Source: Methanoculleus sp.
GTDB lineage: Archaea > Halobacteriota > Methanomicrobia > Methanomicrobiales > Methanoculleaceae
DNA length: 64,000 nucleotides
Assembly: GCF_020696975.1 (NCBI RefSeq)
Contig: NZ_JAJGBK010000032.1
Coordinates: 124,001 to 188,000, forward strand
Direction of reading: 5' to 3'
Notes under the pieces: generated by a model
Databases searched by the model: none
The model's input: the letters and a program-made list of their open reading frames with translations, nothing else
Told to the model about the DNA's origin: nothing
Shown here: positions 31,851 through 39,425 of the stretch, in pieces
Layout of the letters: the number at the start of each line of letters is the position of its first letter
Numbering within the stretch: position 1 is the stretch's first letter
Made by a program: the position numbers and the translations under genes

Positions 31851-33136
31851 GGGAGAAGTACCTCCTCCACTGCCCGGGATGCGGCCGGCCCTTCCCGGAC
31901 CGCTACACCCTCGACTGCCCGTCGGGGTGCGACGCTCTCCTCCGGACGGTCTACGCGGAGCGCCGGCTCGTCCTTCGTGACCTCCCCGGGATCTTCCGTT
32001 ACATCGAGTGGCTCCCGGTCGAGGGCCACCTCCGGATCGATGCCGGCCCGGTCTCCTACGGTAGCGTCGCCCTCGCCCGGGAACTCGGCCTCTCCCACCT
32101 CACTGTCACCTTCTCCGGCTACTGGCCCGAGCGGGGCGGGCGGATGGAGACCTGTTCGTTCAAGGAACTCGAGGCGCAACCGACGCTCCTCCGTCTCCGG
32201 GAGAAGGGGGCCGGGGTCATCCAGGTCTCGTCGGCGGGGAACACCGCCCGGGCGTTCTGCCAGGTCTCGGGCCTGACCGGGGCACCGGTCGTGGTGGTCG
32301 TCCCGGCCTCCGCCGCCGACCGGCTCTGGACGACGGTTCCGTCCCCGAACGTCTGCCTCATCACGGTGGACGGGGACTACTCGGACTCGATCGGCTTCGG
32401 GCGGGAGGTCTGCTCCATCCCTGGTGTCGTCCCGGAGGGCGGGGCAAAGAACGTCGCCCGCCGGGACGGGATGGGGACGGTGATGCTCGATGCGGCACTG
32501 TTTTCCGGCCGGCTCCCCGACTCCTACTTCCAGGCGGTCGGGAGCGGGACCGGGGCGATTGCCGCGTGGGAAGCGGCCGAGCGGCTCATCGCCGACGGCC
32601 GGTTCGGTTCCCGTCTCCCGGAACTCCACCTCTCCCAGAACCTCCCCTTCGTCCCGATGGTCCGGGCCTGGGAGGCGGGGAGGCGGGAGATCGTGGCCGA
32701 GGATATGCCCGACGCCGAGGTATCGATCGCCCGGGTTTCTGCCGGCGTCCTGACGAACCGCCACCCGCCCTGGGGGGTCCGGGACGGGGTCTACGATGCA
32801 CTCGTGGCTTCCGGCGGCCGGATGTATGCGGTCTCTAACGACGACGCCCGATCCGCCGGGAGGCTCTTTGCCGATACCGAGGAGATCGACCTCGACCCGG
32901 CGGCGGCCGTCGCGGTCGCCTCGCTCGTCCGTGCGGCGGAGGAAGGGTTGGTCAGCCCGGAGGAGCACATCCTCCTGAACGTGACCGGCGGCGGCTACGA
33001 GCGTGCGGCCGAGGACCTCGACCGCTACCCGGTCGAGCCCTATCTCCGGGTCCGGGCCGATGAGGCCTTCGAGGGGGATCTCCGGGATGCCGTCAGAGCC
33101 TGGATCGCGGAGCAGGGGGTAGCTATCCGTGCGTGA
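31847..33136 (+). CDS. Cysteate synthase
   Basis: A 429-residue PLP enzyme derived from threonine synthase. It makes cysteate from phosphoserine and sulfite, the first step of coenzyme M synthesis in Methanosarcinales and Methanomicrobiales. The N-terminal YLLHCPGCGRPFPDRYTLDCPSGC hairpin and the PLP lysine in TCSFKELEAQPT (about K106) match this group. ISVSSAGN-type phosphate loop appears as VIQVSSAGNTARAF. GTG 31847 overlaps the upstream stop. Threonine synthase itself is the main alternative, but the neighbouring sulfopyruvate decarboxylase argues for cysteate synthase. Confidence 0.88.
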   Translation: MREKYLLHCPGCGRPFPDRYTLDCPSGCDALLRTVYAERRLVLRDLPGIFRYIEWLPVEGHLRIDAGPVSYGSVALARELGLSHLTVTFSGYWPERGGRMETCSFKELEAQPTLLRLREKGAGVIQVSSAGNTARAFCQVSGLTGAPVVVVVPASAADRLWTTVPSPNVCLITVDGDYSDSIGFGREVCSIPGVVPEGGAKNVARRDGMGTVMLDAALFSGRLPDSYFQAVGSGTGAIAAWEAAERLIADGRFGSRLPELHLSQNLPFVPMVRAWEAGRREIVAEDMPDAEVSIARVSAGVLTNRHPPWGVRDGVYDALVASGGRMYAVSNDDARSAGRLFADTEEIDLDPAAAVAVASLVRAAEEGLVSPEEHILLNVTGGGYERAAEDLDRYPVEPYLRVRADEAFEGDLRDAVRAWIAEQGVAIRA

Positions 33137-34250
33137 AGGGTGTGTCCTCGACCGGCTCGCCGCCCTCGGGGTCGATACCGTGGCGTCGCTCCCCTGCGAC
33201 CGGACGCAGGAGTTCTGCGCCCTGATTCCCGAACGATTTCGTGCGGTCAACCTCACCCGGGAGGAGGACGGCGTCGGGATCTCGGCAGGACTCGTTATGG
33301 CCGGGAGGCGGCCGGTCCTTCACATGCAGAGTTCGGGGCTCGGCAACTCCTTGAACGCTATCATGTCCCTCACCGTCACCTTCGGCCTCCCCCTCCCCGT
33401 CCTCGCGAGCTGGCGGGGCGTCTACCGGGAGGCGATCCCGGCCCAGGTGCCGTTCAACCAGGCGGTCCCGGACGTTCTCGCGGCGCTCAACATCCCGTAT
33501 ACGATCATCCGCGACCCTTCGGATGAGGGATTGATCGATGAGGTCGTCCAGGACGCCTACGATTCCATGCGGCCGCACGTGGGGCTGATCCTCCCCTCGT
33601 TCTGGGAGGGAACGGAGGAGGCCTGCCCGGCGGAGCAGCCGCCCCCGCCCCGGGCCCGCGAGTCGGCGCTCGAGTACCGGCGAACCTTCCGGGAACCGGT
33701 GATGGCCCGGAACGACGCAATCCGGGTGATTGCGGGGGGTCTTGACGACGAGGCGGCCGTCGCAAACATCGGGGTCCCCGCAAAAGAGCTCTACGCGGCA
33801 AACGATCGGGACTTAAACTTCTACATGCTCGGGAGTTACACCCAGGCGACGCCGATCGGGCTCGGGCTCGCCATCGGGACCGACCGGGACGTCGTCGTCC
33901 TCGACGGCGACGGGAGCCTCCTTGGGACCGCGGTCCTCCCGGTGGTGGCGGCGGAGGTCCCGGAGAACCTCACGATCGTCTGCCTGGACAACGGGGCCTT
34001 CGGGAGCACAGGAAACCAGCCCACCCCGGCATCCGGCCTCGTGGACATGGAACTCCTCGCCCGTGCTGCCGGGATCCGGCGGACGTGCAAGGTGCAGGAC
34101 GAAGAAGAACTCGCGGAGGCATGGGAGAGCCGGGGCCGGGGGCCGAACTTTATTCATGTGGTGTTAAGACCCGGGAACGCGTCAGTCCCGAATATCCCGC
34201 TCGCCCCGGCCGAGATCCGGGAGCGGTTTGTGCGGGCGATTAGGGGGTGA
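33129..34250 (+). CDS. comDE: Sulfopyruvate decarboxylase, ComD-ComE fusion
   Basis: A 373-residue thiamine-diphosphate enzyme that converts sulfopyruvate to sulfoacetaldehyde. The N-terminal half (LTREEDGVGISAGLVMAGRRPVLHMQSSGLGNSLNA) is the ComD-like Pyr domain with the catalytic Glu in REEDGVGI. The C-terminal half has the TPP motif VVVLDGDGSLLGT...CLDNGAFGSTGNQ, the ComE-like PP domain. Methanococci encode the two halves separately. It overlaps the cysteate synthase gene by eight bases and ends the operon. An aminotransferase for cysteate to sulfopyruvate is not in the window, presumably supplied by a general aspartate aminotransferase. Confidence 0.92.
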   Translation: MREGCVLDRLAALGVDTVASLPCDRTQEFCALIPERFRAVNLTREEDGVGISAGLVMAGRRPVLHMQSSGLGNSLNAIMSLTVTFGLPLPVLASWRGVYREAIPAQVPFNQAVPDVLAALNIPYTIIRDPSDEGLIDEVVQDAYDSMRPHVGLILPSFWEGTEEACPAEQPPPPRARESALEYRRTFREPVMARNDAIRVIAGGLDDEAAVANIGVPAKELYAANDRDLNFYMLGSYTQATPIGLGLAIGTDRDVVVLDGDGSLLGTAVLPVVAAEVPENLTIVCLDNGAFGSTGNQPTPASGLVDMELLARAAGIRRTCKVQDEEELAEAWESRGRGPNFIHVVLRPGNASVPNIPLAPAEIRERFVRAIRG

Positions 34251-34388
34251 CCCCAACACCTTTTTCTCTCTCGTGTCGCGCGGCATCCGAGGCGTTCTCC
34301 GGATGGCTGGATCTTTCTCTGGATTACGGATATTCGGCGCTTTTTCCCCGATGACGCTTCTATTCCATTGGTTTTGGCAACCACTCTC

Positions 34389-34434
34389 AGACGTGTAAAG
34401 AGATGGGACAGAATGTATATATGAGCATACGTTT
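34389..34434 (+). promoter_or_regulatory. P-box promoter (AT-rich subtype) of 34462
   Basis: AGACGT (34389-34394), GTAAAGAGATGG, GACAGAA, TATATAT and ACGTTT (34429-34434), arms 40 bases apart. It shares GTAAAG and GGGACAGAA with copies 35461 and 36861. The ATG is 28 bases after the second arm. Confidence 0.75.
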
Positions 34435-34461
34435 AGATGGTTGTGTTGAGAGGAGTCACTT

Positions 34462-34683
34462 ATGGAAGAGAGCAGATCCTATCAACCCTTATGCTATCAA
34501 CTCTTGAGAGCCCTGTCGGTACCAGTTATTGCCCTAGCGTTTTTCCCCCTATGGATGGTTGTGTCTTCATTGAAAATATGGATTGAGCCTGATCCGCGGC
34601 TTTTGATTGAAGCGATTTATGCTTCGGCGTTGACATTGTCATTTATTTATTTTGGTCTTAAACTGCGAAGCATATGTGAGTGA
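34462..34683 (+). CDS. Small two-helix membrane protein
   Basis: A 73-residue protein with helices at about 14-34 (ALSVPVIALAFFPLWMVVSSL) and 45-65. The N-terminal half YQLLRALSVPV aligns with a decayed copy at 36487-36717 (YQFLRTLSLPI). GAGAGGAGTCACTT precedes the ATG. No family is recognised. It lies in an AT-rich accessory stretch immediately after the coenzyme M operon. Confidence 0.6.
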   Translation: MEESRSYQPLCYQLLRALSVPVIALAFFPLWMVVSSLKIWIEPDPRLLIEAIYASALTLSFIYFGLKLRSICE

Positions 34684-35460
34684 TCTTACCCAAGGGAACC
34701 TTGAATGTCTCCTGAAAGGGGATGTCTGGATGGCAATGGAGAATTTAACTGTTCCGGGAACAAGATCGTCTTTCCCCGAGTTCTATCGAACGCCGGGGTT
34801 ACTATAGGAATATCAAGTTCCAATAGGTGACCTCTAATAACACATTTTATGGCGGGCTGTAAGATTCGCTCATCCATGATGATACATTGGCGAGGTGTAA
34901 ATGGAGGCCGACTATATATAGAGGATATATGGGGTTCAGTTGCAGTTCCCGGTGATTGTATTTTGTCGTAGGTTTTCTCTTTGCGAACAGATTGTTTGCC
35001 GTTACCCCATCTTCAATGATTTCCTAACCTTGATCCCGCTGTGGAGTATGGGTGAGAGGAGCCTCTGTTCTACTCCCCTCATGAACATTCTCGGCCTTGC
35101 TCCTTCTCGGGGAAGCATGGGGATGAGGATGCAAAGCAGAGAGTAGTCATCATCGAGAAAGCGATCGATACCGTTTTTGTCGTTGCGATCTGCCAGATCT
35201 CTTTACGTGTCCCTTGTGTCTTCCGTCGACCAGATCTTCTGTTCTCTGTCCTTGTTGTCGTCGGCTTCTTCTTGGGCACGTATCATCTCCATCGAGGGCA
35301 GCGAGCGCGCATCCGCTTTGGACACCTGATTGTCTTTTTAGCGCATCCCATAATCTGCTTGCTGGATAGAAGTCGGAGTCCCTTCTGTGAGAATGAGTTG
35401 TCTCCAGTGCCTTCCTTCCTCACGGAGGGATCAATTTCTTCATTTTCGTGAAAATTCCTT
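34684..35460 (+). other. Gene-poor AT-rich stretch with probable gene remnants
   Basis: No intact gene is seen. A degenerate P-box lies at 34892-34937 and is followed by a start-like ATG at 34940 that opens MQFPVIVFCRRFSLCEQIV without further coding character. A second frame is open from 35116 to a TGA at 35449-35451 and reads like part of a membrane protein (LLFSVLVVVGFFLGTYHL) but has no start codon. Both look like decayed members of the small membrane-protein set in this region. Confidence 0.4.
34892..34937 (+). promoter_or_regulatory. Degenerate P-box
   Basis: CGAGGT, GTAAATGGAGGCC, GACTATATATAG: the GTAAA and TATA parts stand at the proper spacing, but GACAGAA and the second arm are lost. 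It precedes a non-coding remnant, consistent with decay after loss of its gene. Confidence 0.4.
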
Positions 35461-35506
35461 GGACGTGTAAATGAATGGGACAGAGTTTATAAATAAACTT
35501 ACGCCC
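35461..35506 (+). promoter_or_regulatory. P-box promoter (AT-rich subtype) of 35693
   Basis: GGACGT (35461-35466), GTAAATGAATGG, GACAGAG, TTTATAAAT and a partial arm ACGCCC (35501-35506) at 40 bases. It leads into structured leader copy 5. Confidence 0.72.
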
Positions 35507-35692
35507 AGGTCACTGTGTGGATACCCAAAGCGGCGTCCGCAAAAGTTCGTGGGGTCCCTCCATCCACGGTTGACGCCCGGATGAAGAATCCCACAAGCCC
35601 GGAGGCTATTGGGATATGTGCTCTTTCAGTACTTGAAAGTATGCCTCTCCTGCCTCTGGGTAACGATAAAAGCAGAAAGAGAGTGAAGAAAG
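35507..35692 (+). promoter_or_regulatory. Structured 5' leader RNA, copy 5
   Basis: Hairpin 2: GTGGGG (35549-35554) with CCCAC (35590-35594), enclosing CATCC/GGATG (35561-35565 with 35579-35583) and the same loop ACGGTTGACGCCC as copy 4. Hairpin 3: GCCCGGAGGC (35597-35606) with GCCTCTGGG (35652-35660; one change keeps a wobble pair), enclosing CTTTC/GAAAG (35623-35627 with 35635-35639). Hairpin 1 is weak in this copy. Confidence 0.72.
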
Positions 35693-36472
35693 ATGGATAT
35701 GTTTAGTTTCAGAAGAGTTTGCAGCCTCCTTGTGATAATGCTTGTTGCAAGCGCTGTACTCGTTGCATCTGCTAGTGCAGAAGTTGATGTGACAAATGAG
35801 CAAATGACGATCGTAGAAAAAGAACAAACAGTCCATTTATCTGTCAATGAGGCCACACCGTGGAATTCAAAGGCGGCGGCAACCATTGAAGAGCAGATTG
35901 ACAACATACTAGCGAATGCAATGGTTTTAACACGCAATGGCCTTTCGACATACAACGTTCAGTACGTTAGAGTTGATACACTTCAGACGCCAGGCGATGA
36001 ATATTCATCGGCATCAGGGTCATACAGGCTTTACAAAGTAAATGAACAGGATCCAAATTATGACTATTACATCCTCTGGATGAAAGCAACGGGACTGAAT
36101 AATGAAGATGGCTTGATACCTTCATATCTTCGGGAAGTAAAACCTGGTGTTTCGCTGAGCAGGTATAGCGATGTGATTACTGACTGGGAGCCTATAACAG
36201 ACACTGCAACGAGTTCTGGAGTTACGATCACGGCAAGCCTTGATGTTAGTCACGGAGGTGTGACTGCGGGAATATCCGAGACTTTCGATCTCCAGCAGGG
36301 TCATGTTGGACCTGATGAGCTTAGTACATCGGGTGGCGGCTATTTCAAGCCCCACTGGAATGGGAACTATCAGGGATCTCAGGGACTGATCGGAGGAGCG
36401 GAGTTCAGAGTTCCTCAAGGAACAGGTTATGACTACGATCTCAGCCTGAGCGTCACTGGAGCCGGATATTAA
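35693..36472 (+). CDS. Hypothetical secreted protein with structured 5' leader
   Basis: A 259-residue protein: signal peptide (residues 1-29, ending SASA), a domain containing TIVEKEQTVHLSVNEATPWNSKAAATIEEQIDNIL, then a beta-rich, glycine-rich C-terminal half (ITASLDVSHGGVTAGISETFDL, LSTSGGGYFKPHWNGNYQG). I recognise no family. The final third, low in charged residues, could be a surface-exposed beta structure. Composition is AT-rich. It is the only gene of its unit; the next frame at 36487 is a remnant. Confidence 0.68.
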   Translation: MDMFSFRRVCSLLVIMLVASAVLVASASAEVDVTNEQMTIVEKEQTVHLSVNEATPWNSKAAATIEEQIDNILANAMVLTRNGLSTYNVQYVRVDTLQTPGDEYSSASGSYRLYKVNEQDPNYDYYILWMKATGLNNEDGLIPSYLREVKPGVSLSRYSDVITDWEPITDTATSSGVTITASLDVSHGGVTAGISETFDLQQGHVGPDELSTSGGGYFKPHWNGNYQGSQGLIGGAEFRVPQGTGYDYDLSLSVTGAGY

Positions 36473-36486
36473 TCCGGTCCACCTTT

Positions 36487-36717
36487 TTGGAGGTGCCTAC
36501 ATACACGAAAATAAATCTTGAATATCAGTTTTTGAGAACCCTGTCACTACCGATTGTTATCATAACTTTTTCCTCTGTGGATAGAACATGTTCAACGGAT
36601 TTTACTCAAGAGCAATTTCTGCATCTTCTGTTATATAATCCTTCAGACTTGGGACGACAAGGCACAATCATCGATGTGTTCGTTGTTAATGCTATTGGCC
36701 CCACGCAGATTCCCTAA
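36487..36717 (+). pseudogene. Decayed copy of the small membrane protein at 34462
   Basis: The first 20 codons (EYQFLRTLSLPIVIITF) align at both DNA and protein level with 34462-34683 (CYQLLRALSVPVIALAF). After TTTTTCC a loss of about two bases shifts the frame, so the second helix is not encoded and the rest reads as random sequence. There is no ATG or P-box directly upstream. The following 36718-36860 holds nothing recognisable. Confidence 0.5.
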
Positions 36718-36860
36718 ATTCTTGCCGCGTTAATATGTAGTTTTCACTTTTTTCGGTGCAATCTCTGATAATGGGTGATTATCCGGAGATACATGTACCC
36801 TCGGAGTTGAGATCTGTGTATCATCTGCACCTGCTGGAATTGTCATGTTCTGAACATCCA

Positions 36861-36906
36861 AAATGCGTAAAGAAATGGGACAGAATCTTTATGCAGAGTT
36901 TCTTCG
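36861..36906 (+). promoter_or_regulatory. P-box promoter (AT-rich subtype) of P component 2
   Basis: AAATGC in the first-arm position, GTAAAGAAATGG, GACAGAA and CTTTATG (TATA). The arms are poorly kept, but GTAAAG and GACAGAA have the standard spacing of twelve bases. The ATG at 36928 lies about 40 bases after the TATA box. Confidence 0.65.
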
Positions 36907-36927
36907 AAGTCTTATCGGTGGATTTTG

Positions 36928-37356
36928 ATGAAGTTCAACCGCCTTATTGGGCTCCTGGCCATCTTTGTTCTTATCATACCGATGGTTTCGGCAGGCAGTA
37001 CCGGAAGTGAAAGAAATGAGGCCGTGTTAGGCCTCTCGCAAGCAGATGAGTTTACAACCCGTGGAGGATATATAATCACACAGGGGGAGACTCATTCTCA
37101 CACTTGCAGTGTATCAGCCGGTATATCTGTATTGCAGGTCGACTTGAATTGGTTTACTCCCGATTACTCCCTGAAACTAGATGTCTACAGGCCCGACGGG
37201 AGCCTGTACGGTTCTTACCACGATGACGATGACGGTTGTGAACCTGATGGGCAGATCCGTTTCGGGATATCCAATCCTGTGCCTGGGTTCTGGAACTTTA
37301 AGGTCTATGGAGAGCGTGTGACTGGGATTCAACTGTATGCATTAAACTATTTCTGA
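36928..37356 (+). CDS. Secreted PPC-like domain protein, P component 2
   Basis: A 142-residue protein with a signal peptide (residues 1-22, LLAIFVLIIPMVSA). The mature part SVLQVDLNWFTPDYSLKLDVYRPDGS, SYHDDDDG and GFWNFKVYGERV is a PPC-like beta domain, paralogous to 12398-12835. ATG 36928 follows TTG 36925; the ATG is preferred. It is followed after 39 bases by the R component on the same strand, the same order as in module 1. Confidence 0.72.
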   Translation: MKFNRLIGLLAIFVLIIPMVSAGSTGSERNEAVLGLSQADEFTTRGGYIITQGETHSHTCSVSAGISVLQVDLNWFTPDYSLKLDVYRPDGSLYGSYHDDDDGCEPDGQIRFGISNPVPGFWNFKVYGERVTGIQLYALNYF

Positions 37357-37395
37357 AACCAAACATTTTTATTGCCGTTAGTTTTATGCAATTCC

Positions 37396-38178
37396 ATGGC
37401 CTCAGAGTCACGGATTGCCAGGATCGTTCTGGTCGTCTTCTGCATCCTGCTACTACCGTCTGCCGTGTACGCCACCCCTATTCAGCCTGTTTATGGCGCA
37501 TATCCGGAGCAGCTCCCTTCGGATCTGACTCCTCTGTATGCCTGGAATGAACCCCTGAACATTCTTATCCTCGAACTCGTGTGCGTATCCGCTCCGGCGC
37601 TTTTCATCCCGGTGCAGTTACTTTTTTCATTGTTTGCGTGGCTGCACCTTGGTCATAAGAGGGTTTTGTGTCGGAATGTTCTGGAGAATGAGACTCGATA
37701 CGCGGTGTATACGTGTATTCTAGAGAACCCGGGGGTTCGCATGCGGTCTCTCTCCCGAACGCTGGGGGTGAATATCGGGACCCTCCGGTATCATGTGGGG
37801 GTACTGTGCCGGATGGGAAAGGTCGTTGCCGAGCAGAACAACGGAGGAATGAGGCACTACGTCGATGTGGGCACCTGCTCCGATCTGGGGAAGATATTGG
37901 CCGGATACCTTAACGAGCATCCGAAGATCCGAATGATAAACCTTATTCTGCAGCATCCGGGAATTGTGAGAAAAGGTATCGCGTCCCGGCTCATCATGTC
38001 GGGCCCGAACATCACCTGGCATATGAGATCGTTAACCCGGGAAGGCATCGTCAGAAGCGAGAGGGACGGGCGGAATGTGCGATACTACCTCTGCCCGGAT
38101 GTGGAGGAATATATAACGGCACACAGGCCATGGCATCTCGTGAATACCAGAAAAGGAGCTTCGGGTACCGGGACCTGA
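37396..38178 (+). CDS. Membrane-anchored regulator with two winged-helix domains, R component 2
   Basis: A 260-residue paralog of 11623-12357. It has a signal-anchor (about residues 7-25), a paired hydrophobic region (about 52-88, ending LHLGHKR), a first winged helix (TRYAVYTCILENPGVRMRSLSRTLGVNIGTLRYHVGVL) and a second (IRMINLILQHPGIVRKGIASRLIMSGPNITWHMRSLTREGIVRSERDGRNVRYYL). TTTTTATTG near 37366-37374 lies about 26 bases before the ATG, so the mRNA is probably leaderless, exactly as for the module 1 gene. It converges on the A component at 38270. Confidence 0.8.
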   Translation: MASESRIARIVLVVFCILLLPSAVYATPIQPVYGAYPEQLPSDLTPLYAWNEPLNILILELVCVSAPALFIPVQLLFSLFAWLHLGHKRVLCRNVLENETRYAVYTCILENPGVRMRSLSRTLGVNIGTLRYHVGVLCRMGKVVAEQNNGGMRHYVDVGTCSDLGKILAGYLNEHPKIRMINLILQHPGIVRKGIASRLIMSGPNITWHMRSLTREGIVRSERDGRNVRYYLCPDVEEYITAHRPWHLVNTRKGASGTGT

Positions 38179-38269
38179 TGCCGATCAAGACTCTGATTTC
38201 ATCCTCCGGCCTTTTTTTCGGTTCGTCCTGTGAACCCTATGGCATCTGCAATCAGGCAGTATCTCCGCA

Positions 38270-38962
38270 TCACGCATAGACGACAGTATCAGCCAGGGCA
38301 ATATCCTGTTCGGTGAAGAGGATGAGGCGATCCGGTATGTTCCCTGTGACCGAACTCCCTTCCGGCCGCGGAACCTCCGGGGCGATCTCGATCGTGTACC
38401 AGCAGGTGCCGCCCGGGAACGCCGCCTCCCTCAGGGGACGGAGCGAGCCTTGTGAGAGGATGTAAAGGTCGCCGTGGGTTTCGTTATACTCCTTCTCAAT
38501 CTCGTGTTTGAACGTTTTAAGCGTTATATTGCACTCTCCCCGGGTGAGGTCGGCGAAATCGATCAGGGTCGCTTCACGGAAGACGGCGAGGGGGTGCGCT
38601 CCCTCTAGGGGGAACTCGAGTATCTGGTCTTTGTAGAGCACGTTGCCGCTTGGGTAGGGGTATGTCTCGTAAAAGTGCTGCTCTCCGTCTACGCCCCCGG
38701 AATAACGCGCCAGGGTGCATTGTACCACCCCGTCCTTATCGACGAACTGGTTCAGCTGGATGAGTACGGCCGACTCGTTTGCGAACCCCTGTTCATGTAC
38801 CAGGGCGTCCCAGAGGTGCATGAGATCGGGCTGACGCTCCCCTGGGTCGAGGTCGATCACCATCGCTCCCGTAGCAATCTCGGGCACGTCAGGCGTGTAG
38901 AAGTAATGCACGAGGACGAGGCAGATGAGGATTATCCAGACGATGAGCGGGATCTTTTTCAT
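38270..38962 (-). CDS. Hypothetical membrane-anchored protein, A component of P-R-A module 2
   Basis: A 230-residue protein with an N-terminal helix (about residues 5-20) and an external domain homologous along its whole length to 10829-11521: GEQHFYETYPYPSG, GAHPLAVFREATL, EYNETHGDLYILS, CWYTIEI and ILFTEQDIALADTVVYA. The function is unknown. It is convergent with the R gene, a mirror image of module 1. ATG 38962 is chosen to match the paralog; the frame is open well upstream. Confidence 0.7.
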   Translation of the reverse strand: MKKIPLIVWIILICLVLVHYFYTPDVPEIATGAMVIDLDPGERQPDLMHLWDALVHEQGFANESAVLIQLNQFVDKDGVVQCTLARYSGGVDGEQHFYETYPYPSGNVLYKDQILEFPLEGAHPLAVFREATLIDFADLTRGECNITLKTFKHEIEKEYNETHGDLYILSQGSLRPLREAAFPGGTCWYTIEIAPEVPRPEGSSVTGNIPDRLILFTEQDIALADTVVYA

Positions 38963-39152
38963 TCTTGGGTTCCCGGACCAGGATGCGCAGTCTCGATGGT
39001 TGATGGTACCGTCGTCACTGATGATAGGACTTACGTAACTGTTTTCGGGTTGATTTGGCCACAAAAATCCTCTGCTACGGAAAATCGGGGAGATCCGCAC
39101 GGGTGTGACCATCGGAGTGCCGAACGACACGCTGTTTTTGGTACCAACCCCC

Positions 39153-39198
39153 GAACGCGTAAAGAGACATGACAGAAGACATATATCTCCGGCCGGCC
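39153..39198 (+). promoter_or_regulatory. P-box promoter of the 50-residue membrane protein
   Basis: GAACGC in the first-arm position, GTAAAGAGACAT, GACAGAA, then ATATAT as TATA box. The second arm is not conserved at the usual place. The ATG at 39209 is about 25-30 bases after the TATA box. Confidence 0.65.
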
Positions 39199-39208
39199 AC
39201 GTCGTTAC

Positions 39209-39361
39209 ATGGAACGCAAATACCTCGCCGTGTTGCTCGTCGGCATCGCGGCCGGCCTGTACGCAGCCCTCACCTACCAGTGGGTTCTGGGGTTCATCAT
39301 CGTCGCAGTGGTGGCGCTGATCCTGGTCGCGAGTGACGTCGCGGGGCGGACCGGGGCGTAG
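39209..39361 (+). CDS. Very small two-helix membrane protein
   Basis: A 50-residue protein, MERKYLAVLLVGIAAG at the start, with two helices (about residues 5-21 and 25-42) and a short polar tail ending GRTGA. It is too short for usual gene calling but has its own P-box with correct TATA spacing, codon use matching its GC-rich surroundings, and stands alone. Function unknown. Confidence 0.55.
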   Translation: MERKYLAVLLVGIAAGLYAALTYQWVLGFIIVAVVALILVASDVAGRTGA

Positions 39362-39425
39362 CCGGCGGTGACCGGGGCACGGCGATCCGGTCAACCTTTA
39401 TCCCCGCCGCCCCCCTCCCCCGCCC

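Noticed and set aside
31847-33136. Threonine synthase
   Set aside because: Same fold and PLP motif, but the location between the DUF39 protein and ComDE and the short length favour cysteate synthase.
31550-33256. Minus-strand open frame of 568 codons
   Set aside because: Antisense to cysteate synthase; composition is again Arg/Asp/Gly-rich with no domain.
35507-35706. 63-codon frame starting at 35515
   Set aside because: It runs through the structured leader and ends inside the next gene; codons are not conserved among leader copies.
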